Source: Proteles cristata cristata
Taxonomy: Eukaryota > Chordata > Mammalia > Carnivora > Hyaenidae
Length of the DNA: 64,000 nucleotides
Direction: 5' to 3'
Assembly (NCBI GenBank): GCA_017311185.1
Contig: JAESUZ010004802.1
Span: forward strand, 310,001 to 374,000
Of the stretch, positions 1 to 10,444 are shown in pieces. The notes under the pieces were generated by a model. That model was not told the origin of the DNA and did no database searches. It saw only the letters and a program-made list of their open reading frames with translations. Each line of letters starts with the position of its first letter. The first letter of the stretch is position 1. Both the position numbers and the translations under genes were made by a program.

Positions 1-615
1 ATAAGCTATATATTCCTCAAAGGATGAATGAATAAAGACACACTGACACATCCAAAACATGGAATATTATTCAGCAGTAAAAAGGAACGAGCTATTGAAG
101 CATGCAGTGAAATGGCTCTCACAGGGGTTAATCTTGTAAGAAACTAGTCTTAGAGACTACACGTCATGATGCCATAATGTAGGGATGGGGAATGGAATCA
201 GTGGTTACCAGAGATAAGAGGGGGTGAGGGTATTACCACTACATGGAAGAATTTATGGGGTGATAAAAATGTTCTGTATAAAGATTTTTTAATGCTAATT
301 TATTTTTGAGAGAGACAGAGAGAGAGAGAGAGTCCAAGTGGAGGAAGGACAGAGAGAGAGAGGGAGACACAGAATCTGAAGCAGGCTCTAGGCTCTGAGC
401 TGTCAGCACAGAGCCTGACATAGGGCTTGAACTTGTGAACCATGAGATCATGACCTGAGCCTAAGTCAGATGTTTAACCGGCTGAGCCACCCAGGTACCC
501 CAAAATGTTATGTATCTTGATGATAGTGATGTCTATGTACTAAAACTCACAGAACTCTACCCTCAGAAAAGGGGGGTTGGGTTTACTGTATGTAAGTTTT
601 TACAAAGATAAGCCG
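1..615 (+). mobile_element. Old L1 3' end, interrupted by a SINE
   Basis: Text such as 'tggaatattattcagcagta' and 'atcagtggttacca' followed by a run of 'tactgtatgtaag' is typical of the end of ORF2 and the 3' UTR of older mammalian L1 families, read on the plus strand. The element enters from the left edge and resumes after the SINE at 280-501. It is diverged, has no open frame, and is older than the SINE. Confidence 0.65.
280..501 (-). mobile_element. CAN SINE (older SINEC type)
   Basis: Read on the minus strand it starts GGGGTACCTGGGTGGCTCAG (A-box region), carries a decayed B box, a CT-rich middle and an AAAAATAAATT tail. The flanks 266-279 (aaaatgttctgtat) and 502-515 (aaaatgttatgtat) are a 14-bp TSD with one mismatch. 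It is a tRNA-derived, non-coding retroposon with an internal pol III promoter, inserted in the old L1. Confidence 0.9.
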
Positions 616-1256
616 CTGACTCCAGTCTTCCCACCTCCCTGCACTGAGTCTCCAAAGTGGCCAGGCATCACTCGAAGCAACTCAGAGCAAAGGGCTGGTC
701 CTTCACACCTTCACTTCATAGAATGTAATGCACAGCTGTTTGATTTTGTCTCCCAGAACCAACTTTCTCCTTTAATTACAACTGTAGCATTATTAGAGAA
801 AATCTTGTTTTTCCATTTTGAGGGTTCTGGGTGGTAGGGCCATTCATTCTGGCCACAAGAATGTTGTTTCTTCTGTGTCCTGCCTGTTTCTAAGCCATGT
901 TCTGCCACTTCTTTTCAATTAGGCCACTCCTGGCTACAAATAACAGCCTTCTGTAAAGAATATGGATATTTTATCATCTCATATGCCCGGCTATTCAGAG
1001 ACTTAGCAGAATGAGGGTTGGTTAGTTTTGTGATCACATGTCTATAATCAGGGATCTGCCAGCAGGGAAGAAGGTGATGGAAGAGATGGTCCAGGCTTTG
1101 CACGACCAATAGTACATGCTGTGCCTCCCTTCTCATCCACCGTTCCTGACAGCCTTCTATATAAATTGCCCTTTGTTGGAGGTACCCAGGGTCTGTTTCT
1201 GAGGCTTGTAACAAGGAATCTTAGGTGATGTGCAGGCCTGATGCAACCCTGTACTA
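616..1256. other. Unassigned intergenic DNA
   Basis: No repeat family or convincing gene is recognised. Short open frames on both strands have no domain-like composition and no supporting context. Confidence 0.5.
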
Positions 1257-1334
1257 TCCTTAGAATATAAACCCCCTGAGGGCAAGAGCTCATCATTATA
1301 TCGCCAGCACTGCCTGGTAGTGATTAATAATTAA

Positions 1335-1369
<35 letters not shown>

Positions 1370-1402
1370 AGTAGTGATTAATAATTTGATAGTCAATGAA
1401 CA
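1257..1402 (+). mobile_element. L2/MIR 3' end, interrupted by an (AAAT)n block
   Basis: 'tagaatataaaccccctgagggcaagag', then 'gccagcactgcctgg' and a degenerate 'ctcaataaatatttgttgaatgaa' end match the shared L2/MIR 3' terminus. The terminus is split by the tetranucleotide block at 1333-1370. The pieces rejoin cleanly if the block and one copy of its flanking 16-bp repeat are removed. Confidence 0.6.
1317..1386. repeat. (AAAT)n flanked by 16-bp direct repeats
   Basis: A run of about nine AAAT units (1333-1370) lies between two exact copies of gtagtgattaataatt (1317-1332 and 1371-1386). The direct repeat looks like a TSD around a retroposon reduced to its tail. Confidence 0.75.
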
Positions 1403-1424
1403 GTCAACAACATGACTAGAATGT

Positions 1425-1556
1425 AGAACATAGAACATAGGCTGCATGAGGGAACATATTTTTGTTTGTTTTGTTCACTTCTGAATCCCCAGTGCCCAGA
1501 AAAGGGCCTAGCACACGGCTAGCACTCCATAAATATTTGTTGGATCAGTGAATGAA
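1425..1556 (+). mobile_element. MIR/L2-type 3' end
   Basis: 'ttttgttcacttctgaatccccagtgccc', 'gggcctagcacacggctag' and 'ccataaatatttgttgga' match the conserved 3' part of MIR and L2. Ancient, non-coding. Confidence 0.7.
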
Positions 1557-2919
1557 TTTCTGGAGCAAGTGGCCCTAGTTCTGCACTGCAGTCTAGAAAT
1601 ATAGCTTTAAATAAGCCAAAAAAAAAAAAAAAAACAGCTCTGACTTCCCAGAGATATTTGGGACACACAAATAATTTGCCTTAGGAGCTTACTTCTAACA
1701 ACCTCTCTCAAGAACAGAGAATGGGAGTCTGAGAATCCAAGGGCAAAGCAGGCCACTTTCCATAGCATCGGTCTGCCCTTTCTTATTGCCATCTGCTGCC
1801 TTCAGGATGTTCCTCGGGAAGAAAAGAAGAAACCAAATAAAATTAAAGATGTTGCCAGATGCTCCCAGCAGAAGTAACATCTTGGGTGAAAATCCCCCAG
1901 GCCCATTGATACAATAATTGGTGCTGGGAGGTTGGAGAAGTTATGATGAGGCAGATATAAAACATGCGTTGTTCTGGAGACAGTCTCAGGGAGAAAGGAT
2001 TGGGGACCTTAATTAGAGGTCACAGCTCAGAATATTGGCACAGCGCTTCACCTGTCAGAAATGGCTGAGGTGACACCATCTGCCCTTCCTCACTCTGCCT
2101 TTGGGTTTTCAAAGGACGGACCCGTGATTCTCTTTTCCTACACAAGTGGTTTCATTCTGTGGCTTGTAAACACCCTGCTCTGTGTACTATCCAGTCAACA
2201 GGCATCCATGGAACATTTCCACCAAGAGGCCCTGAGAACACTTCTAAATCAACATGTCCGAAATGCAGCTTCTAACTGCCCCCCCATCTCCATCACCACC
2301 CATCGCTACCTCCTGCACTACCTCAAAACTGGTGGAGCATCCACTGTCCCTCACCTGGTTTATATCATCACTTTTGACTCCATCTCCCAAGCTGCTCCTT
2401 CTTCCCCACCCCCTGCTTACAGTGGACCTCTCCCTTTGGCTTCTGAATGCCTCCACGACCTGCCCTGCCTCTCACCCTACACCCCCAGCCCCACCTCTGC
2501 CACGTTCATCTCCACAGTTGATCACATACCCACCTACTCCTCTGGACTGTGACTCTTGGCGATCCAGAGCTATGACTAGTTTATGCATATATCTCCCTCT
2601 TCAAAGCCTTGCTACTCCCCAAGGCATACCACTCCCAGCCCACTCTGCCAGGCCCACTGTGTCCCTCCTGTGTGATGTTTATTCCCACCTCCAACCCTTT
2701 GGTCCTATGATTACTTCCACTTTGTAGTCATCTTATCCCTTGTTCCTAATCCCCAAACCCTATTCATTTATAAGAACCCTTCATCCACAGACTTCCCTGC
2801 TGGCTTTGCACTCTATTTTCCCAGAGTGTTCCATGTGGGAAGGTACCTTCTCTGTCTGGTTTGCTGCTCTATCCCCACTGTTTAGAGCAAAGAAAAGCTT
2901 GTTGAAAAAAGATGAAGAG
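1557..2919. other. Unassigned DNA, partly pyrimidine-rich
   Basis: Holds an A run (1619-1634) and, from about 2260 to 2760, a stretch strongly biased to C and T. The bias opens overlapping frames on the plus strand (2061-2552 and 2254-2727) whose products are mostly Ser, Pro, Leu and Thr. Two frames being open at once in the same DNA points to composition, not selection. No domain is recognisable. Confidence 0.5.
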
Positions 2920-3133
2920 GGGCGCCTGGGTGGCTTAGTCGGTTAAGTGTCCGACTTTCGCTTAGGTCATGATCTCGCGATTCGTGGGTTCGAGCCCCGC
3001 GTCAGGCTCTGTGCTGACTGCCAGCTCAGAGCCTGGAGCCTGTTTCGGAGTCTGTGACTCTCTCTCTCTGACCCTCCCCTGCTCACACTGTCTCTCTCTC
3101 TCTCTCTCCTAGAAATAAATAAAACATTTAAAA
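2920..3133 (+). mobile_element. Young CAN SINE (SINEC_Fc type)
   Basis: Head gggcgcctgggtggcttagt (A box), gggttcgagccccg (B box), felid core 'ctgtgctgactgccagctca', CT-rich region and 'cctagaaataaataaaacat' tail are well preserved. The TSD aaaaaagatgaagag is exact at 2905-2919 and 3134-3148. Little divergence implies a recent insertion. Confidence 0.96.
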
Positions 3134-3148
3134 AAAAAAGATGAAGAG

Positions 3149-3784
3149 AAGGAATGGAGGAAGGAAGGAAGGTAGGCAGGCTGGCCTCCTGGCACTAAGC
3201 CCTTGCTATATCTTATGTTTTATTCTTCCTTATTGTTTATGCATTTGTCCAGTCCACATTACATAAGAGGTCAGGGAAGGGAGAAAAGCCATTCCCGCTC
3301 TAGGTAATCAGAGATAGTTCCTTGTATATACAGGACTTGCCACACATATACCAACTCAACAAATATTTACAGGGCACTATTCACATTGTCGCATTGTCCA
3401 GTGGTCACTAAGTTCAGTGGTAACGGAGATGCACATTCCCTGATGTGAATGAGGTCACAACCAGCTATCAGGAGTGTTTAGAGTAAGTGGAGACACCCAG
3501 CCTGTGTGCACTGGTGAAGCTGTATCGGTTGTTAAGATAACAAAGTAATTTCCTATTCATTTTTAAATAGCTAATCCCTTACACATCCCTAGGGACCCTC
3601 TGTAACCTCAGCTTCCCTGGCCATCTTCTGAGGGTCCCCAGTCTCCCCATAATCTGACAACTAAAGAGTTAACACTGACAGAGAAGGGCCCTTGTGCTAC
3701 AGAATTCATTCTGATTACATGGTGCCCCTGTCACAGGGGTTGTTAAATATGTTTTGTTGTTGTTGTTTCTCATCTGTTTGTTTG
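3149..3784. other. Mostly unassigned; possible antisense L2
   Basis: A short GGAA-rich run lies at 3151-3172. Around 3345-3500, 'tcaacaaatatttacagggcac' followed by a diverged stretch resembles an antisense L2 3' end, at low certainty. The rest is unassigned. Confidence 0.35.
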
Positions 3785-4490
3785 TTTTAATTTTAAGTCC
3801 CAGTACAGTTAACATTGAGGGTTATATTAGTTTCAGGTGAACAATATAGTGATTCAACACTTCTATACATCACCCTGTGCTCATCATAAGTGTACTCTTT
3901 AATCCCTATCACTTGTTTCACCCATCCCCCCACCCACCTCCCCTCTGATAACCAACAGTTTGTTCTCTATATCTAAGATTGTGTTTCAGGGAACCTGGGT
4001 GGCTAAGTTGGTTGGGCAACCAATTCTTGATTTTGGCTCAGTTCATGATCTCACGGTTGTGAGATCAAGCCCCACCTCGGGCTCTGCACTAGACATGGGG
4101 CCTGCTTGGGATTCTCTCTCTCCCTCTCTCTCTGCCCCTCCCCTGCTCATGCATGCTCTCTCCCAATCTCTTTCTCTTTCAAAAATAAATATTAAAAAAG
4201 AGAGACTTTCTTTGTTTGTCTCTCCTTTTTTATTCTTTTGCTCATTTGTTTTGTTTCTGAAATTCCACATACAAGTGAAATCATGTATTTGTCTTTCTCT
4301 GACTGACTTAATTGACTTAGCATTACACTTTCTAGCTCCATCCATGTTGTTACAAATGGCAAAATTTCATTCTTTTTTATGTTATCACAGCTTCTTTATC
4401 CATTCTTCTATTGATGGACACTTGAGCTGCTTCCATGGTTTGGCTATTGTAAAGTATACTGCAATAAACACAGAGCTGCATTATGAGGTT
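3785..4490 (-). mobile_element. Older L1 3' end, antisense, split by a SINE
   Basis: 'gtttcaggtgaacaatatagtgattcaaca', 'ccatccatgttgttacaaatggc' and 'tattgatggacacttgagct' are the antisense of an L1 3' UTR and ORF2 end. The L1 text is broken at about 3988 and resumes at about 4206. Diverged and not open. Confidence 0.75.
3989..4205 (+). mobile_element. CAN SINE (older type)
   Basis: ggaacctgggtggctaagtt head, 'gagatcaagccccacct' B-box region, CT-rich block and 'caaaaataaatattaaaaaag' tail. Lies inside the antisense L1. The TSD is not clear. The open frame 3960-4499 runs straight through both repeats and is not a gene. Confidence 0.85.
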
Positions 4491-4990
4491 GTTAAATAGT
4501 TTGAAGGTCACCCCAGGGTGGAAGGACAAGTGGAATGTCAAGGTGAATTAATCAAGTATGGCCTTGTTGCTGAATGGACTATCTTCAAGAACAACAGAAA
4601 GAGGTAATTGAGAATGTCCACCTTCCCAGGAATTGCTATATGGAATGAAGTGATAGCCCAGCCATTGTCAAGAAGTCCAAAAGGAAGTTTAAGAAACTCA
4701 GGGATCCCACCTTGAGGAAAGGATTTAAGCCCAGGTTTGACTTTCATGGACAAATTCCTTAGTGTGGCCTCAAAGTTTTTGATAAGCTAAGTGTACAAGG
4801 TAGTTACATCCTAGATTTCCCACATTAAGATTTAGCTTGTTTTAAATTTTGGGTCAAGGTTTTCTGGAGTTTTTAACATGCTGGTTATAATGGGAAAATC
4901 TCCTCACCTTTGACTTCTTGCTTCCAGGTAAAGAGGAGGTTTAAAAAAATTGGGGAAAAACCAAACAGTTGGAGCTTTGATTTTATTTTT
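4491..4990. other. Unassigned AT-rich DNA
   Basis: No family or gene recognised between the two L1 relics. Confidence 0.4.
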
Positions 4991-5140
4991 GTATTAACAT
5001 CAATACCCTGGTTGTATTATTGCAAGATGTTACCATAGGGGAAACTGAGTAAAGTGTACATATAACCTCTGAATGATTTCTTACAGCTTCATGTATATCT
5101 ACAATGATCTCAACAACAACTAAAATTAAGAAAAAAGAAA
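4991..5140 (+). mobile_element. Ancient L1 3' UTR end
   Basis: 'caataccctggttgtattattgcaagatgttaccat', 'ggggaaactgagtaaagtgtaca' and 'tttcttacagcttcatgtatatctacaatgatctcaa' follow the terminal 3' UTR of old L1M-class elements, ending in an A-rich stretch. Confidence 0.65.
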
Positions 5141-5187
5141 AAATTGGACCCAATATCCTCCTTTCACACTGAGGGTCTGGTAGGAGA

Positions 5188-5238
5188 CTGGCAGACTGGT
5201 ATATATATATATACCAGTATATATATATATACTGCCAG
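5188..5238. repeat. Nested AT palindromes in a 51-bp inverted repeat
   Basis: 5195-5218 is a perfect 24-bp palindrome with a TA core, and 5216-5233 is an overlapping perfect 18-bp palindrome. Both lie between ctggcag (5188-5194) and its reverse complement ctgccag (5232-5238). The sequence can extrude as a hairpin or cruciform. Confidence 0.9.
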
Positions 5239-5240
5239 CT

Positions 5241-5850
5241 CTATGGCCTCTCCAGATCTCTCCTAAGGGATATCAGTTGTTTTATCTGCTCAGCAACACT
5301 TCCATCCTGCAACCACAAACTGCTTCTACTGATGAATGCCCCCTTTCTTGCTCCACATGTTTTGGAGGGGCTGCCAATTACACTGCTCTCCCCATGCGCC
5401 AGGGAATGGGCATATGACATAGGCCTGGCTAATCACAGTCCCCCTATGCACAAACAGCAATCACTGCCCAGGGTTGGACTGATGACCAAAGTTGGGCTAA
5501 TCAGAGACCATCATGGATTTCTTTTTCTTCCAATAGTGGCTGGAGAAGCACTATTTCTTTTAACAGTTGCTGAGTTACGTGATGTTAAACCTAGATAAGA
5601 TAATGTCTACTCTTCATGAAGTTCAAGACAGAGCCCATCAGTGGTCAGACAGACTGAGGCCAATGCACAGAGAAAATTCAAGAAATGAGAGAGCCAGGGA
5701 GAGATACAGAGAGACAGAAAGAGAAAAAAAAACTTTACCTGAACCTCTGGAACTCACCCTGCCCCCCCACCCCACCCCCAGCCACCAGCCACCAGTTACA
5801 TGTGGCAGTACAGACTTTGTGCTGGAGTCATCTTGAGTTGGGTTTCTGTC
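5241..5850 (+). mobile_element. Ancient LTR-like repeat, family not assigned
   Basis: Repeated CCAAT-type text (ggctaatcacagtcccc, gggctaatcagagaccat), a GA-rich middle and the ending 'gagttgggtttctgtcac' match a common old mammalian repeat that I cannot name with certainty. The same ending recurs at 8458-8480. Frames here are not conserved. Confidence 0.45.
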
Positions 5851-6294
5851 ACTAACCCATAGCTTAACCCTTTGTGAACTAGGCTTATGAACTCCAACTG
5901 TAGTCTTCAGCTCATGTCCCTGGGCAGTGGGCCCCCATGAAAGCCTTCTAATTTTTCCTTGAGACCTTGATACTGAAAATAGAGACATGTTTCTAGCAGT
6001 GACAAATCATTAGTTCCACGGATGATAAATGGGATGAGACAGCAGAAAAGCCATGCTAGGCCAAGATGCATCAGGCAGCTCTCTCTCATACATGCGGATC
6101 CTGAGCTGAGATCTTCGCAGTCCCTCTGCTGAAACGGCTGGCTATTCCAAAAGATTAATATTGTTTACGTGAGCTATTAGTTTCCATGCAGGAAAAGATG
6201 AGCCAGGAAAAAAAGAGGAGAGGCTATGATGTAAACAACTTTATTTCTATCTCAGGATATAGGTACTGGTCTAGACACTCAATTTAAGATAGGT
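5851..6294. other. Unassigned DNA
   Basis: No repeat or gene recognised. Confidence 0.4.
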
Positions 6295-6420
6295 GCAAAT
6301 ACCTACTAGGTGCTGGACAAAATTCTGGACAATTTGGGAACGGAAAGATGAACAAGACCCAGGTCTTTTTCCAGGAACTTGTGCTGTTTGGGAAAATGAG
6401 CACCATCTTGTTTACGTATC
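6295..6420 (-). mobile_element. L2 fragment, antisense
   Basis: 'atacctactaggtgctggacaaaattctggacaatttggg' then 'gatgaacaagaccc' resembles the antisense L2 text around 'ctactatgtgccaggcactgttctaggc...gtgaacaa'. Confidence 0.5.
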
Positions 6421-6557
6421 TAAGATGGTGTGTAGCTCTATGATAGATGTAGTACAATGAGGGTGTCAGCAGGGCTCTAGAATCAGAAATTCTGGGTTCA
6501 AAATTCCTGAACTGTGAGCAGCCAGGAACCAGACGTAGAGATCAGCTGTATTTCTTT

Positions 6558-6976
6558 TTTTTTTTTTTTTATTGTCAAATTAGTTTCCACATAACACCCA
6601 GTGCTCATCCCCACAAGTGTCCTCCTCCATGCCCATCCTCCTCCCCCCCACATCCATCAGTCCTCAGTTTTTGTCAGCATTCAAGAGTCTCTCATGGTTT
6701 GCCTCTCTCCCTTTCCCCCACCATTTCCCCTTCTTCTCCCCTTGGTCCTCTGTTAAGTTCCTCCTAATCCTCCTATACGTGCACACATATGATATTTGTC
6801 CTTCTCTGCCTGACTTATTTCGCTCAGCATAACACCCTCAAGGTCCATCCATGTTGCTACACATGGCCAGATTTCATTGTTTCTCATTGCCATGTAGTAT
6901 TCCATGGTATAGATAAACCACATCTTCTTGATCCATTCATCTGTTGATGGACACTTAGGCTCTTTCCATGTTTTAG
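6558..6976 (-). mobile_element. Recent L1, 5'-truncated, antisense
   Basis: Starts with a T run and 'attgtcaaattagtttccacataacaccca', the reverse complement of the felid L1 3' end, and continues into the last codons of ORF2 ('ctgacttatttcgctcagcataacaccc'). The 17-bp TSD atcagctgtatttcttt is exact at 6541-6557 and 6977-6993. Only about 0.4 kb of L1 is present. Confidence 0.95.
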
Positions 6977-7012
6977 ATCAGCTGTATTTCTTTAGCAAGT
7001 GGCCTAGCTTCT

Positions 7013-7320
7013 TCTTCTTCTTCTTTTTTTGTCAAATTAGTTTCCACATAACACTCAGTGCTCATCCCCACAAGTGCCTCCTCCATGCCCATCCCCCCTC
7101 CCCCCCCACATCCATCAGTCCTCAGTTTTTGTCAGCATTCAAGAGTCTCATGGTTTGCCTCTCTCCCTTTCCCCCACCATTTTCCCCCTTCTTCTCCTCC
7201 TTGTTCCTCAGTTAAGTTCCTCCTAATCCTCCTATACGTGCAAACATATATTTGTCCTTCTCTGCCTGACTTATTTCACTCAGCATAACACCTCAAGGTC
7301 CATCCATGTTGCTACATATG
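7013..7320 (-). mobile_element. Recent L1, 5'-truncated, antisense, second copy
   Basis: The same L1 3' end again, about 0.3 kb, with a TTC-rich tail side. The 18-bp TSD gcaagtggcctagcttct is exact at 6995-7012 and 7321-7338. It sits directly next to the previous insertion but has its own TSD, so it is an independent event. Confidence 0.95.
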
Positions 7321-7683
7321 GCAAGTGGCCTAGCTTCTGGTCTTGGTGTCTGTTTCTTCCCAGCAAAGTGAGGATCACAATAGTGCCTATATCAAGGTTG
7401 TAATGAGGACTAAACCAAATTACACATGTGAAATTCCCAGTAGGTATTACATGCTTAGTAAGTGTCATCTGTATTGTCATCAACACCATCTTCATCACCA
7501 ATCATTATTACTATCATTATCACCAGTGCTACAATGAGGACTTTGGAATAGGCCACGAAGGAAATCAAAGTTCTATGGGAATACAAAAAGAGCTTAATTG
7601 GAGATTCAAAGAGACTTTCTAGAATAGGTGGCACTTGAGCTGAAGTTAGCCATGCCTGAAGTCAACCTAACTTGGTAAGCTTA

Positions 7684-7684
<1 letters not shown>

Positions 7685-7738
<54 letters not shown>
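7685..7738. repeat. (CA)27 microsatellite
   Basis: 54 bp of uninterrupted AC dinucleotide next to the L1 tail. The far side of the L1 has a short CA tract (8431-8440) belonging to the TSD. Confidence 0.97.
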
Positions 7739-7740
<2 letters not shown>

Positions 7741-7743
7741 CTT

Positions 7744-8430
7744 TTTTTTTTTTTACAAATAGTTTATTGTCAAGTTGGTTTCCATATAACACCCAGTGCT
7801 CATCCCCACAAGTGCCCTCCTCCATGCCCATCACCCCCCCACACACCCATCAGTCCTCAATTTGTTCTCAGAACTCAAGAGTCTCTCATGGTTTGCCTCT
7901 CTCCCTCTCCCTCACTATTTCCCCCTTCTTCTCCCCCACAGTCCTCGTTAAGTTCCTCCTAATCCTCCTATATGTGCAAACATATGGTATTTGTCCTTCT
8001 CTGCCTGACTTATTTCGCTCAGCATAACACCCTCCAGTTCCATCCATGTTGCTACATGTGGCCAGATTTCATTCTTTCTCATTGCCATCGTATAGATAAA
8101 CCACATCTTCTTGATCCATTCGTCCGTTGATGGACACTTAGGCTCTTTCCATGTTTTAGCTATTGTTGAGAGTGCTGCTATGAACATTGGGGTACATGTG
8201 CTCCTATGCATCAGCACTCATATATCACTTGGGTAAATTCCTAGCAGTGCTATTGCTGGGTCATAGGGGGCTTCTACTGTTAATTTTTTGAGGAACCTCC
8301 ACACCGTTTTCCAGAGGGGTTGCACCAGTTTACACTCCCACCAACAGTGTAGGAGGGTGCCTGTATCTCCACATCCTCACCAGCATCTAGGGTCCTCTGA
8401 TTTGCTCATTTTAGCCACTCTGACTGGTGA
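7744..8430 (-). mobile_element. Recent L1, 5'-truncated, antisense, third copy
   Basis: T run, then the reverse complement of the L1 3' UTR and about 150 codons of the ORF2 C-terminus, up to 'ttagccactctgactggtga'. The TSD is a CA-tract-plus-ttctt sequence (about 7728-7743 and 8431-8446). Small indels break the ORF2 frame. Confidence 0.9.
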
Positions 8431-8486
8431 CACACACACATTTCTTAAACCAATTTAAGTTGGGTTTTCTGTCACTTGCAAGTCTT

Positions 8487-8698
8487 TTTTTTTTAGTGTT
8501 TTATTCGTTTCTAGGAGAGAGAGAGACAGCATGAGCAGGGGAGGGTCAGAGAGAGAGGGAGTCACAGACTGAAACAGGCTCCAGGCTCTGAGCCGGCAGT
8601 CAGCACAGAGCCCGACGCGGGGCTCGAACCCACGAACCGCGAGATCATGACCTAAGCGAAAGTCGGACGCTTAACCGACTAAGCCACCCAGGCGCCCC
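8487..8698 (-). mobile_element. Young CAN SINE (SINEC_Fc type), antisense
   Basis: Read on the minus strand, the head ggggcgcctgggtggcttag and the B box gggttcgagccccg are perfect. The exact 17-bp TSD tgtcacttgcaagtctt lies at 8470-8486 and 8699-8715. Confidence 0.96.
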
Positions 8699-8999
8699 TG
8701 TCACTTGCAAGTCTTGATGAAACAAATGAGGCAACAGAAACACCAGCTCATATGTCCAAGAAAACCCTGCCTCAGATCCTTGGAGCTTTAGTATCTGTGA
8801 ACTTATTCTGCTCATTTAACAGGTATTTATTGAGGCTCACATGAAAGGTGTTGGGAAAATTTTTTTATCTCCAGAATCCTAAGTGTGACTGATGTACTGG
8901 TTGTCAGGGGTAATCAAGAAGAGGTCTTTGAGGACGTGAGTGGTAGGTGAGACCTGAGAAGGTGGAGAAATGCACAATGATCCAGTAGGACAAGAACAT

Positions 9000-9135
9000 G
9001 TTGAGAAGCTTGGGTTCTAGATTCTGGCCTTCGCACTCACCAGCTGCATGATATTCTCAGGCAGAACATACCTTGAACTCTCTAACCTTCAGTTCTTCTA
9101 TTTTTACAATTAGGATATTAATATCTGTATTACTG
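9000..9135 (+). mobile_element. MIR
   Basis: 'cttgggttctagattctggccttcgcactcaccagctgcatgatattctcaggcagaa', 'ttcagttcttctatttttacaattaggatattaatatctg' follow the MIR core. The neighbouring 8761-8999 stretch is unassigned. Confidence 0.65.
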
Positions 9136-9239
9136 AAGCCACCTGGTTGTTGCCAAAACAAACAAGCAAAAGATACTTTGAATGTTGAAAGCAATATATA
9201 TTTGGATAGAAAATCATCTAATAGGTTGATATGAAGTCC

Positions 9240-10261
9240 TTTAGCTTCTGGCCAAGACAGAGGAACAGAAATCAGATTTATCCTCCCACCTTAAACAACT
9301 AAAACACCAGACAAAGTATATTGTAAATGGTTTCTAGACATGTGTTAGAGTTGATGTAGGATTCTTGAAGAAGGGGGAAACAAATAGCGTGAGCCCTTCA
9401 ATTCTGCCAACTTACTGTCTTAATTGAGTTTCCAGACTGCAGTACAGAGAAGGGCATCCCAGGAAGAACCTGGTGTTCTGTATGAGTTGGAAAAATGAAA
9501 CTGGAAGTTTTAAGAGGCCAAAAGAACTAGAATTTTCAGAGCAGAGTATCACATAGGAGAGATTTACACAGAGAGGTACCTGGAGAGTCCCCCTCTAGCA
9601 TTCAAGAGAGTCCTGAACTCCATATGTATATAGGTAGAATAACCAAGGCTTGGAAAAGAACCTTTGGAAATGAAAAGACAGAATAATTCCTAGAGCTCAG
9701 ACAGCACTGGGAATAGCTCACTTTCCCCAAATCCAGAATAGAAAAATCACATAATACACAAGGGATCGGGTGAAGAAATCAGAAAGGCATTGGCTCAGCA
9801 AGGTCATATTAGCTCTATACTAAAGACTGGTGTGATCCAGTCTAGCAAAGCTTAAATCAAGTCTTAACAGCATCAAACTGTTTACAAGTAACTTAAATGA
9901 GTCTCAGAACAAAGTTCAAGAACACTTAAAAGAATACAAAAAATCCAGCACATGAGGTAAAATTCACAATGTCTGATACTCAGTCAAAAATGGTCAGACA
10001 TGCAAAGAATAATGGAATACAACTAATAATGAAAAGAAGAATTAACCAACAAAAACAGACCAAGAAATGACACAGATAATATAAATGGTAGACAGGATAT
10101 TAAAATATCTACTGTAAATATACTCCGTATGTTCAAGAAGTTAGAAGAAAGTCCAAACATATTAAGGACAGACATGAAAAATAGAAAAAGATCAAAATTG
10201 AACTTATAGAGATGAAGGATACAATATTTGAAAGGAAAAAAGTTTTCTGGAGGGAATTAAA
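9240..10261 (+). mobile_element. HAL1-like (half-L1) relic
   Basis: 'aaaattcacaatgtctgatactcagtcaaaaatggtcagacatgcaaagaa', 'gacaggatattaaaatatctactgtaaatatactccgtatgttcaagaa' and 'aaattgaacttatagagatgaaggatacaatatttgaaa' match the ORF1-bearing body of HAL1. Many stops; no open frame is retained, so it is a dead relic of an ORF1-only L1 relative. Confidence 0.7.
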
Positions 10262-10444
10262 TTGATAGGAAGGAAATGAGGAGTACCCTAATTTAGGGTA
10301 CTTTGTAAAAGTGGAATGAAAGCAAACTGGGCATGGAAGGTGGGGATTATAGATTCAGAGCAGCTACCAGAACATACTTGGTCTTTGGGGAAATTATTTA
10401 AAATTACCTTAACTAGAAGGACTATCATAAAGAAGATTATTTTT

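Larger units (their letters stand above)
6475..7480 (+). mobile_element. MIR, interrupted by two L1 insertions
   Basis: Removing the two L1 bodies and one TSD copy each leaves a continuous MIR on the plus strand: 'ttctgggttcaaaattcctg', 'ttagcaagtggcctagcttc', 'gtttcttcccagcaaagtgaggatcacaatagtgcc', 'catgcttagtaagtgtcatc'. Confidence 0.7.
7640..8760 (+). mobile_element. Ancient LTR-like relic, interrupted by CA repeat, L1 and SINE
   Basis: 'agccatgcctgaagtcaacc' before the CA tract, and 'ccaatttaagttgggttttctgtcacttgcaag' after the L1, resemble the end of the repeat seen at 5241-5850. The relic is split first by the L1 and again by the SINE. Confidence 0.4.

Noticed and set aside
2061..2727. 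Two overlapping plus-strand open frames of 163 and 157 residues.
   Set aside because: They lie in C/T-rich DNA, overlap in different frames, are rich in Ser, Pro, Leu and Thr, and show no domain; composition explains them.
3960..4499. A 179-residue plus-strand open frame.
   Set aside because: It runs from an antisense L1 through a SINE and back into the L1.
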